Source: JBBWZH01 sp035544115 (GTDB lineage: Bacteria > Actinomycetota > Actinomycetes > Mycobacteriales > CADCTP01). From it: a DNA stretch of 64,000 nt. A program made the translations under genes and the position numbers. Location: positions 2,852,001 to 2,916,000 of the forward strand of contig OY970235.1 of the NCBI GenBank assembly GCA_963714145.1, written 5' to 3'. Below, piece after piece: positions 26,828 to 35,219 of the stretch (within the stretch, counting starts at the first letter, position 1; each line of letters begins with the position of its first letter). The notes under the pieces were generated by a model that saw only the letters and a program-made list of their open reading frames with translations, was not told where the DNA came from and ran no database searches.

Positions 26828-28687
26828 TCAGGTCGGGACGGCGGCGCGGCTGAGGTGCCGGACCAGGAAATCCACCTCGTCGGCCCGGGCCCGCAGCTCG
26901 TTCTCCCGCTTGGTGAAGCCGTGCCCCTCGTCGGGGTAGACGTCGTAGCGCACCGCCACCCCGCGGGCGCGCAGGCTGGCCACGATCTGGTCACTCTCGG
27001 AACTGGCCACCCGCGGATCCCGGGCACCGTGGATCACGAACAGTGGGGCGCGGATCTGGTCGGCGTACGTCAGCGGCGACCGGGAACGGAGGAACTCCGC
27101 GTCATCGTCGGGGTCGCCGAGCCACCCGGCCATGAACTTCCGCCAGGCCGGCGGGACCGCGCGGGCGGCGGTGATCAGGTTGGACGGACCGAAGCTGGAC
27201 ACCACGGCGGCCCACAGGCCGGGCAGCCGGCTGGCGCAGGACAGCGCGGCGAACCCGCCGAACGAGCCGCCATACACGCCGATCCGGTCCGGGTCGACCC
27301 AGTCCAGCGTGCGCAGGTAGGTCACCGCGTGCTCCAGGTCGCCGAGCTCGCCGCCGCCCCAGTCGCGCAGGATCAGCCGCGAGTACGCCTTGCCGTACCC
27401 GGTCGAGCCGCGCACGTTCGGCGCCAGCACGCCGACGCCCCGGTCGAGCAGGCTCTGGTAGAGGCCGGAGAGCCGGTACAGCGGGCGCTCCTGTGCCTGC
27501 GGCCCACCGTGGACGGAGAGCAGCACCGGGAACCGCCCGGAGCCGCCCGGCCGGTAGAGGTAGGCCGGCACCTGCCGCCCGTCGTGCGTCGGGTAGCGCA
27601 CCAGCTCCGGCGGCTCCCGCCGAACCGCCACCAGCGCCGGCGGCCGGCTGTCGGTCAGATACCGCAGCTGTTTTGTCCCGACGTCGACCACGGCGAGGTC
27701 GGTCGGCCGGGTGGCCGAGTCGAGCTGGAACGCCAACCGGCTGCCGTCCGGAGCGACCCGCAGCGCTGTCACGACGCCGGCCGGCAGTTCCGGTACCGGG
27801 ACGTCCCGGCCGGTCCGCGGGTCGCGGGCCCGCAGCCGCGAGCAACCGTCCACATTGACCGTCCACACCAGCAGGCTGCCGTCGTCGGCCGCGTCGATCT
27901 CCTCGACGTCCCAGGCCGGCTCGTCCACCGGCACCGGTGGGTCGCTGCACAGGCTGTGCCGCAGCAGCGCCAGGTACTCCCGGTCGGCGTCGGTGACCAG
28001 CCAGAAACCGGTGCCGTCCGGGGTCCACGGACCCGGCAGGTGCCGGACCGACCCGTCGTGCCGGGTCAGCAGGGTCGGCTCGCCGCCCGCCGACCCGACC
28101 ACGAGCAGGTCGTTGTCGATGCTGCTCGCGATCCGGTGCACCAGTAGCCACTCGCCGTCCGGGGAGAACGACACCGGGGTCGGCATGCCCACGCCGCCCT
28201 CCAGCACCCGGCGCACCTCGCCGGTACGCAGGTCGCGGACGAGCACGTCCTGCTCGGCCGGGTCGCGGTCGGCGGCGGCGTACGCCAGCAGCCGACCGTC
28301 AGCGGAGAACGGGTGGCTGCGGCCGCCGCTGATCGGGCTGGCGCTCGGCGAACCCGCGAGCAGGAACTGCACCGTGGGGTCGTCGGTGAGCCACGCCGGC
28401 TCGCCGCCGGCCGTCGGGATCCGGTAGATCTGGTACCGCTCGTCGCCGTTCCGGTCGGCCGTGTAGACCAGCGACCGCCCGTCCGGTGCCCAGGCGATCT
28501 CCCGCACCGACTGCTCGGTGTACGTGGTCAACTGGACCGGCTCGCCGCCCTCGACCGGCACGAGCCAGAGGTTGTACTGCCCGCTGGCGTTGCTGGAGTA
28601 GGCCAACCGGCGGCCGTCCGGGGAGAACGCCAGCGCCGGCTGAAACCGCTGTACAGGCTGATAGCGGCTGAACTCGGCCACGGACAC
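26828..28687 (-). CDS. S9 prolyl oligopeptidase-family peptidase
   Basis: A 619-aa, probably cytoplasmic serine peptidase. Residues about 1-360 form a beta-propeller with TolB/DPP-IV-type repeats (ALAFSPDGRRLAYSS, EIAWAPDGRSLVYTA, PVSFSPDGEWLLVH). The alpha/beta hydrolase domain has nucleophile Ser about 475 in GVYGGSFGGFAAL, Asp about 555 in HGARDPRV and His about 588 in DEGHGFTKREN. I chose the GTG at 28687 because GGAGG precedes it by 7 nt; no signal peptide follows. It lies 60 bp upstream of the VWA gene on the same strand and could be cotranscribed with it, but peptidases of this type are not part of known cox maturation. Confidence 0.93.
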   Translation of the reverse strand: MSVAEFSRYQPVQRFQPALAFSPDGRRLAYSSNASGQYNLWLVPVEGGEPVQLTTYTEQSVREIAWAPDGRSLVYTADRNGDERYQIYRIPTAGGEPAWLTDDPTVQFLLAGSPSASPISGGRSHPFSADGRLLAYAAADRDPAEQDVLVRDLRTGEVRRVLEGGVGMPTPVSFSPDGEWLLVHRIASSIDNDLLVVGSAGGEPTLLTRHDGSVRHLPGPWTPDGTGFWLVTDADREYLALLRHSLCSDPPVPVDEPAWDVEEIDAADDGSLLVWTVNVDGCSRLRARDPRTGRDVPVPELPAGVVTALRVAPDGSRLAFQLDSATRPTDLAVVDVGTKQLRYLTDSRPPALVAVRREPPELVRYPTHDGRQVPAYLYRPGGSGRFPVLLSVHGGPQAQERPLYRLSGLYQSLLDRGVGVLAPNVRGSTGYGKAYSRLILRDWGGGELGDLEHAVTYLRTLDWVDPDRIGVYGGSFGGFAALSCASRLPGLWAAVVSSFGPSNLITAARAVPPAWRKFMAGWLGDPDDDAEFLRSRSPLTYADQIRAPLFVIHGARDPRVASSESDQIVASLRARGVAVRYDVYPDEGHGFTKRENELRARADEVDFLVRHLSRAAVPT

Positions 28688-28768
28688 GCGACAACCTCCG
28701 AACCCGGCAAAGTTGTCACACGTCCTACCACACCACAGCCGGCCCGCCGGCCCGACCGACCGAATGCC

Positions 28769-28806
28769 TGTAGCACCCTGTAGCACATCTGGGTACGCTG
28801 GTGGAC
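28769..28806 (+). promoter_or_regulatory. Promoter/operator of vapBC-1, possibly leaderless
   Basis: TGTAGCAC occurs twice as a 10-bp-spaced direct repeat (28769-28776 and 28779-28786). A TACGCT -10-like hexamer lies at 28794-28799. The first antitoxin ATG is 7 nt after the hexamer, which would make the message leaderless. The direct repeats are placed as expected for autorepression by the antitoxin. This is inference from spacing only. Confidence 0.45.
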
Positions 28807-29076
28807 ATGGTTGACCGCAGTCCCCGCGAGATCACCCAACGCGAACTACGCAATGAGTCCGCCGCCATCATGCGGGGGGTCGAGCGGGGAGAATCCTTCA
28901 CGATCACTCGCAACGGCACCCCGATCGGCCGTGTCATCCCGCTGCGCCGCCGGATCTTCGTCCCGCGCGGAGAGGTCATGGCCGCGTTCGCCACCGCCCC
29001 GGTGCTGGACGAGCAGCGGTTCAGGGACGACCTCGACGCCGCCGTCGACCAGGACCTGTCCGACCGTGACTGGTGA
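28807..29076 (+). CDS. Phd/YefM-family antitoxin
   Basis: An 89-aa antitoxin. Its N-terminal part matches the Phd/YefM DNA-binding fold: REITQRELRNESAAIMRGVERGESFTI as spaced segments, then RNGTPIGRVIPLRRR. The acidic C-terminal tail (DDLDAAVDQDLSDRDW) should wrap the toxin. ATG 28807 is chosen; a GTG at 28801 is in frame. It overlaps the toxin gene by 11 bp. The module is on the plus strand while the flanking cox-type genes are on the minus strand, which suggests insertion. Confidence 0.88.
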   Translation: MVDRSPREITQRELRNESAAIMRGVERGESFTITRNGTPIGRVIPLRRRIFVPRGEVMAAFATAPVLDEQRFRDDLDAAVDQDLSDRDW

Positions 29077-29482
29077 GACCCCGGTCCGGGGGCTGATCGA
29101 CACGAACGTCGTCATCCACCTGTCCGCAGCCGATCCCGCCGAACTGCCGGACGAGATGGTGCTCAGCGCGGTGACGCTCGCCGAACTATCGGCCGGCCCG
29201 CACCACACCGACGACCCGGCCGAACGGGCCCGCCGCATCAGCGTTCTGCAGCACGCCGAGGCGACGTTCGAGCCGGTCGCGTTCGATGCCGAAGCGGCGC
29301 GGACCTTCGGGCAGGTCTCGGCGGCGGTGCTCGCGACCGGGCGTGCGCCCCGCCGCCGGATCGCCGACCTGATGATCGCGTCGATAGCGATCGTCAACCG
29401 GCTGCCGCTCTACACCATGAACCCCGGGGACTTCGTCGGGCTGCGCGACCTGCTCACGGTGGTGGCGGTCAAGCGGCCGTGA
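29066..29482 (+). CDS. vapC: VapC-type PIN-domain toxin
   Basis: A 138-aa PIN-domain ribonuclease toxin. The metal-binding acidic residues are visible: Asp12 in GLIDTNVV, Glu40 in VTLAELSAG and Asp101 in RRIADLMIASIA. The length is normal for VapC. GTG at 29066 lies inside the antitoxin gene, so translation is coupled. It probably cleaves RNA when not bound by the antitoxin. It converges with the MoxR gene across 40 bp that contain an inverted repeat. Confidence 0.92.
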   Translation: MTGETPVRGLIDTNVVIHLSAADPAELPDEMVLSAVTLAELSAGPHHTDDPAERARRISVLQHAEATFEPVAFDAEAARTFGQVSAAVLATGRAPRRRIADLMIASIAIVNRLPLYTMNPGDFVGLRDLLTVVAVKRP

Positions 29483-29491
29483 GGGAACGCC

Positions 29492-29522
29492 GCGCCCGGC
29501 GCGCAGCGCCGCGGGCCGGGCG

Positions 29523-29523
<1 letters not shown>
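29492..29523. terminator. Inverted repeat between convergent vapC and moxR genes
   Basis: GCGCCCGG (29492-29499) and CCGGGCGC (29516-29523) are perfect 8-bp arms with a GC-rich loop that can pair further. It is placed to serve as a bidirectional terminator for the toxin and the MoxR gene. No U-tract is present. Confidence 0.4.
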
Positions 29524-30446
<923 letters not shown>

Positions 30447-30449
30447 CAG

Positions 30450-31314
30450 CTATCCGGCCGCCGCGGCGGCGCGCTGCACGGCCCGCCGGGTGAGCACCTG
30501 AGCCAGGTGCTGGCGGTAGTCCGGCTGGGCTGACAGGTCGCCCGGTGGGTCGGTGCCGTCGGCGGCGTGCGCGCTGGCCGCCGCCACCCCGCCGTTCGCC
30601 GCGGCGACGCCGACCAGCGCCGCCTCGGTGGCCGCCGCCCGCAGCGGGGTCGGGCCCATGTTGGTCAGCCCGACCCGGGCCTCGGCGATGCTGCCGCCGT
30701 CCAGCCGGACCAGCGCGGCCACCCCGACGATCGCCCAGGCCTGGGCGACCCGGTTGAACTTCTCGTAGTGGCTGCCCCAGCCCGGGCCCAGCACCGGCAC
30801 CCGGACCTCGACCAGCACCTCGCCGGGGCCGATCGCGGTCTCCAGGTAGTCGGCGAAGAACTCGGCGACCGGAACGGTGCGCCGGCCGCCCGGGCCGGCG
30901 ATCGACCAGCTCGGCGTCCAGCGCCAGCGCCACCGCCGGCAGGTCGCCGGCCGGGTCGGCGTGCGAGAGCGAGCCGCCGAGGGTGCCGCGGTGCCGCACC
31001 GCCGGATCGGCCACGGTCGCGGTGGCCTGAGCCAGCAGCGGGCAGTGGGCGCCGATCAGCGGGTCGTGCAGCACGTCGTGGTGGGTGGTCAACGCGCCGA
31101 TCACCAACTGGTCGCCGTCCCGCCGGACCCCGCGCAGCCCGTCCACCCGGCCGATGTCGACCAGCGTGGACGGGTAGGCCAGCCGCAGCCGGAGCAGCGG
31201 CAGCAGGCTCTGGCCACCGGCCAGCACCTTGCCGTCCTCGCCGGCGGCGGCCAGCGCGGCCACCGCCTCGTCCACAGTGGACGGCCGCACGTACTCGAAG
31301 CTGGCCGGGATCAT
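30450..31314 (-). pseudogene. coxM: FAD-binding medium subunit of Mo hydroxylase (CoxM-like), interrupted by a +1 frameshift
   Basis: This would carry FAD and pass electrons from the iron-sulfur subunit to an acceptor. The 5' part shows KVLAGGQSLLP and TLGGSLSHADPAGDLPA, the two FAD-contact motifs. Around 30897-30907 the frame breaks. Reading GTC-G-ATC, one extra base separates ...LALDAELV from IAGPGGRRTVPVAEFFADYL. The second frame then continues normally through PGEVLVEVRVP and AWAIVGVAALV to a stop at 30450. Total length 865 nt is a multiple of three plus one. Its ATG overlaps the coxL stop (ATGA). It may be a real lesion or a sequencing error; all other motifs are intact. Confidence 0.85.
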
Positions 31315-33806
31315 TCGGCACCTCCCGCGGTCGTCGCGGTCTGCTGTCCACCGTAGGCGATCGTGCCCTGCCCCGCCCGGTCAGCCCCGGCGGCCCCACC
31401 GACGCCGTGCACCGCCCGCCAGACCCGTTCCGGCGAGCACGGCATCTGCACGTCGTCCACGCCGAACTGGCGGACCGCGTCGACCACTGCGCTGACCACC
31501 GCCGGGGTGGAGGCGATCGTGCCCGCCTCGCCGACGCCCTTGACACCCAGCGGGTTGGACGTGGCCGGCGTCTCGGTGCGGTCGGTGGTGAACTCCGGCA
31601 GGTCGGCGGCGGACGGGATCAGGTAGTCGACCATGGTGCCGGTGATCAGGTTGCCGTCCGGGTCGTAGACGGCCTCCTCGTACAGCGCCTGGCCGATGCC
31701 CTGCGCGATGCCGCCGTGCACCTGGCCTTCCACGATCAGCGGGTTGATCACCTTGCCGACATCGTCCACCGCGACGTACTTGCGGATCGCCACCCCGCCG
31801 GTCTCGGTGTCGACCTCGACCGCGCACAGGTGGGTGCCGTGCGGGAAGGAGAAGTTCTCCGGGTCGAGCACGGCATCGGAGTTGAGGCTGGGCTCCATGC
31901 CGTCGGGCAGGTTGTGCGCGGCGAAGGTGGCCAGCGCGATCTCCTGGATCGTGCTGCGCGCCTCCGGCGAGCCCTTCACCGAGAACACCCCGTCGGTGAA
32001 GTCGATGTCGCTCTCGGCCGCCTCCAGCAGGTGCGCGGCGATCGCCCGGGCCTTGTCGATCACCTTCCGGGCGGCCAGGTGCACCGCGACCCCGCCGACC
32101 ACCAGCGACCGGGACCCGTAGGTGTCCATGCCCATCGGGGACGACTGGGTGTCGCCGTGGATCACCGTGACGTCGTCGAACGGGACGCCGAGCGCGTCCG
32201 CGGCGATCTGGCTCCACGCGGTCTCGTGGCCCTGCCCGTGCGGGCTGGTGCCGGTGACCACCTCGACCTTGCCGGTGGGCAGCATCCGGATGCTGGCCGC
32301 CTCCCAGCCGCCGGCGCCGTAGGACAGGCTGCCCAGCACCCGGGACGGCGCCAGCCCGCACATCTCGGTGAAGGTCGAGATGCCGATGCCCAGCTGCACC
32401 GGGTCACCGGACTCGCGGCGCCGGGCCTGCTCGGCGCGCAGCTCGTCGTAGCCGAACAGGCCGAGCGCCTTCCCGGTGGCCGCCTCGTAGTTGCCCGAGT
32501 CGTAGGTGAGCCCGGAGATCGTGGTGAACGGGAACTCCTCGTGCCGGATCCAGTTCTTCCGGCGCAGCTCGATCGGGTCCATCCCCAGCTCGACGGCCAG
32601 CTCGGTGACGATCCGCTCGATCGCGTACGTCGCCTCCGGCCGGCCGGCCCCGCGGTAGGCGTCGGTCGGCGTCTTGTTGGTGAAGACGCCGGTGCAGCGG
32701 AACCGGTAACCCTCCATCTTGTAGATCGAGTTGAACATGAACGCGCCCAGGATCGGCACGCCCGGGGTGACCAGCTGCAGGTAGGCGCCCATGTCGGCCT
32801 TGAGGTCGACCGATACGCCGAGAATCGTGCCGTCCCGGGTGGCGGCGATCTCGATGTCCTGGATCTGGTCGCGGCCGTGGATGGTGGCCTGGAAGCCCTC
32901 GCTGCGCGACTCGGTCCACTTCACCGGCCGGCCCAGCCGCTTGGCCACCACCAGCGCGATGACCTCCTCCGCATACACGTTCAGTTTCGAGCCGAAGCCG
33001 CCGCCCACATCCGGCGCGATGACCCGGATCTTCTGCTCCGCGATGCCGGTGGTCAGCGCCAGCATGATGCGCAGGATGTGCGGGATCTGGGTAGCCGAAT
33101 AGATCGTGTACTCCCCGGCCGCGGCGATCGGCTCGACCACCACCGCGCGCGGCTCCATCGCGCCCGGGATCAGCCGCTGCTGGATGTACCGCCGGCTCAC
33201 CACCACGTCGGCCTTGGCCCGGGCCGCGTCGTAGTCGCCGCCGTCGAACGGCCAGAGGAATGTCTTGTTGGTGCCCTTGTCGGCGTGTACGAGCACCTCG
33301 TCGCGCAGCGCCTCGGTCATGTCGGTGACCACCGGGAGCGGCTCGTAGTCGACCTCGACCGCCTCCAGCGCGTCCGCCGCGGCGTACCGGTCGCGGGCCA
33401 CCACCACCGCGACCGCGTCGCCGACGTAGCGCACCTCGTCGGTGGCCAGCGGGGGATGGTCGGGATGCACCATGTCCGGCGTGACCGGCCAGGCGCAGGG
33501 CAGCGTGCCCAGCTCGGCGGCCAGGTCGGCGCCGCTGAACGCGGCCAGCACGCCCGGCCGCTGCCGGGCCGCCGAGACGTCGACCCGGGTGATCCGGGCG
33601 TGCGCGATCGGGCTGCGGACGATGGCCAGGTGCAGCAGGCCGGGCAGCTGGATGTTGTCGGTCCACTTGGTCTGGCCGGTGAGCAGCCGGGCGTCCTCCT
33701 TGCGCCGGCGGGCCTGGCCGACCTCCCGGCCCACGCCGGGCGTGCCCAGCTCGCCGCTCTCGGCGATCTGCTCCGCGATGAGGCCGGCGTCCAGTTCCTC
33801 GCTCAT
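31311..33806 (-). CDS. coxL: Molybdopterin-binding large subunit, form II CoxL-like
   Basis: An 831-aa catalytic subunit of the xanthine oxidase/CO dehydrogenase family. It shows PDVGGGFGSKLNVYAEE (about 265-280), the active-site loop AYRGAGR at 383-389, and the C-terminal MoCo-binding segments PLGVKGVGEAG and HGQGHETAWSQIAADAL. AYRGAGR is the form II signature; the CO-oxidising form I enzymes carry AYRCSFR with the Cu-binding Cys, which is absent here. The substrate may therefore be a purine, aldehyde or other N-heterocycle rather than CO. ATG at 33806 overlaps the coxS stop. It assembles with coxS and coxM as an S-M-L heterotrimer dimer. Confidence 0.94.
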   Translation of the reverse strand: MSEELDAGLIAEQIAESGELGTPGVGREVGQARRRKEDARLLTGQTKWTDNIQLPGLLHLAIVRSPIAHARITRVDVSAARQRPGVLAAFSGADLAAELGTLPCAWPVTPDMVHPDHPPLATDEVRYVGDAVAVVVARDRYAAADALEAVEVDYEPLPVVTDMTEALRDEVLVHADKGTNKTFLWPFDGGDYDAARAKADVVVSRRYIQQRLIPGAMEPRAVVVEPIAAAGEYTIYSATQIPHILRIMLALTTGIAEQKIRVIAPDVGGGFGSKLNVYAEEVIALVVAKRLGRPVKWTESRSEGFQATIHGRDQIQDIEIAATRDGTILGVSVDLKADMGAYLQLVTPGVPILGAFMFNSIYKMEGYRFRCTGVFTNKTPTDAYRGAGRPEATYAIERIVTELAVELGMDPIELRRKNWIRHEEFPFTTISGLTYDSGNYEAATGKALGLFGYDELRAEQARRRESGDPVQLGIGISTFTEMCGLAPSRVLGSLSYGAGGWEAASIRMLPTGKVEVVTGTSPHGQGHETAWSQIAADALGVPFDDVTVIHGDTQSSPMGMDTYGSRSLVVGGVAVHLAARKVIDKARAIAAHLLEAAESDIDFTDGVFSVKGSPEARSTIQEIALATFAAHNLPDGMEPSLNSDAVLDPENFSFPHGTHLCAVEVDTETGGVAIRKYVAVDDVGKVINPLIVEGQVHGGIAQGIGQALYEEAVYDPDGNLITGTMVDYLIPSAADLPEFTTDRTETPATSNPLGVKGVGEAGTIASTPAVVSAVVDAVRQFGVDDVQMPCSPERVWRAVHGVGGAAGADRAGQGTIAYGGQQTATTAGGAE

Positions 33807-34294
33807 CGGGCCGCCTCCGAGGTGCTGAGCTCGGCCCCTGCGTCGGCCGCGGCACGGACCGCGCGGACGATGTTCTGGTAGCCGGTGCAGCGGCAGAGGT
33901 TGCCCTCCAGGCCCTCGCGGATCTCCGCGTCCGTCGGGTCGGGGTTTGCGGCCAACAGGTCTACCGCGGCCATCACCATGCCCGGCGTGCAGTAGCCGCA
34001 CTGCAGGCCGTGCTGCTCGTGGAAGGCCTGCTGCACCGGGTGCATCCGGCCGTCCTCGGCCAGCCCCTCGATCGTGGTGACCGTGCCGCCGTCGGCCTGC
34101 ACGGCGAGCATCGTGCAGCTCTTCACGCTCGCCCCGTCCAGGTGGACCGTGCAGGCGCCGCAGTTGGAGGTGTCGCAACCGATCGGGGTGCCGACCTTGC
34201 CCAACTGGTCACGCAGGTAGTGCACGAGCAACAGGCGGGGCTCCACCTCATCGGTGTAGCGGACCCCGTCGACGGTGACATCGATCCGTGCCAT
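33803..34294 (-). CDS. coxS: [2Fe-2S] small subunit of Mo hydroxylase
   Basis: A 163-aa electron-transfer subunit with two [2Fe-2S] clusters. The plant-ferredoxin-like domain has Cys40, Cys45, Cys48 and Cys60 (GCDTSNCGACTVHLDG). The helical domain has Cys99, Cys102, Cys134 and Cys136 (QCGYCTPGM, NLCRCTGY). All eight ligands are present. I chose the ATG at 34294, which has GGGGG 4 nt upstream, over an in-frame start 30 bp earlier. It is the first gene of the cluster and is followed by coxL with an ATGA overlap. The promoter should lie in the 140 bp before it. Confidence 0.95.
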   Translation of the reverse strand: MARIDVTVDGVRYTDEVEPRLLLVHYLRDQLGKVGTPIGCDTSNCGACTVHLDGASVKSCTMLAVQADGGTVTTIEGLAEDGRMHPVQQAFHEQHGLQCGYCTPGMVMAAVDLLAANPDPTDAEIREGLEGNLCRCTGYQNIVRAVRAAADAGAELSTSEAAR

Positions 34295-34434
34295 GCGACC
34301 CCCAGTGGTCGGTGCGGCAGCCATGCCGGCGTGCCATGACCCGCATCACACTAGGACCGGCGAAGGGGGTGCGAAACCCGAGACAGCCCGGCTGTGGATA
34401 GCACTTTCGGCCTGTGGATAACCCGGCCGCCGGC

Positions 34435-35157
34435 TCAGCCCAGCCCCTGGCCGACGGCCGCGCCGATGCCGAAGGTCACCGCCGCCGCAAATGCGCCAAG
34501 AATGAGCTGCCGGGCGCCGCTGAAGAGCCAGTTTCGACTGGTGAACCTCGCCGTGAGCGCGCCCGCGGTGAACAGCCCGATGCCGGCCAGCACCGAGGCG
34601 AACAGCAGCGAGTCGGCGCCGAGCAGGTACGGCAGCAGCGGCAGGAACGCCCCGATCGTGAACGAGATGAATGAGGAGAACGCGGCCGTCCAGGCGGACG
34701 GCAGGTCGTCCGGGTCGACGCCGAGCTCCTCCCGGGCGTGGATCCGCCAGGCCTGCTCCGGGTTGCGGGACAGCTGCTCGGCCACCTGCCGGGCCAGCTC
34801 CGGCTCCACCCCGCGGGCTTCGTACAGCTGGGCCAGCTCGTGCATCTCGGCCGCCGGCGCGCGCTTGATCTCGGTCCGCTCGACCGCGATCTCGGCCCGG
34901 GTCAGCTCGGCCTGCGAGGCCACCGAGGTGTACTCGCCGGTGGCCATCGACACCGCGCCGGCGACCAGCCCGGCGAACCCGGCCAGCGCCACCGCCTTGT
35001 GCTCGGCGCCGCCGCCGGCCACCCCGGCGATCAGCGCGAAGTTGGATACCAGCCCGTCCATCACGCCGAACACCGCCGGCCGCAGCCAGCCGCCGGTCAC
35101 GTCCCGGTGCTGGTGGTGGATCTCGGCGAGCTCGTTCCCGTCCGGACCCGTTGTCAC
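34435..35157 (-). CDS. VIT1/CCC1-family metal transporter-like protein
   Basis: A 240-aa membrane protein of the vacuolar iron transporter/CCC1 family. N-terminal HHQHRD and FGVMDGLVSNFALIAGVAGG form the first helix with the family's conserved Asp. AGLVAGAVSMATGEYTSVASQ forms the second. A cytoplasmic helical region with many Glu residues (ELTRAEIAVERTEIK) follows, then three helices ending FGIGAAVGQGLG. Homologues move Fe2+ or Mn2+. GTG at 35157 is used. It lies 62 bp downstream of lgt on the same strand. Confidence 0.88.
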   Translation of the reverse strand: MTTGPDGNELAEIHHQHRDVTGGWLRPAVFGVMDGLVSNFALIAGVAGGGAEHKAVALAGFAGLVAGAVSMATGEYTSVASQAELTRAEIAVERTEIKRAPAAEMHELAQLYEARGVEPELARQVAEQLSRNPEQAWRIHAREELGVDPDDLPSAWTAAFSSFISFTIGAFLPLLPYLLGADSLLFASVLAGIGLFTAGALTARFTSRNWLFSGARQLILGAFAAAVTFGIGAAVGQGLG

Positions 35158-35219
35158 CGGACCAGCCTAGCTACCGCCCGCGCCAGCAAGGAGGCCAGCC
35201 GCGGTCGGCTGGTACCGCG

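Noticed and set aside
28741..28800. Upstream extension of the S9 peptidase to 28786
   Set aside because: The extension overlaps the vapBC promoter, while the GTG at 28687 has a strong binding site and starts at the conserved N-terminus.
30880..30910. Programmed ribosomal frameshift in coxM
   Set aside because: No slippery heptamer or downstream hairpin is evident at the junction; mutation or sequencing error is simpler.
31311..33806. Aerobic CO dehydrogenase (form I CoxL)
   Set aside because: The active-site loop is AYRGAGR, not AYRCSFR; the Cu-binding Cys is missing, so a form II assignment is safer.
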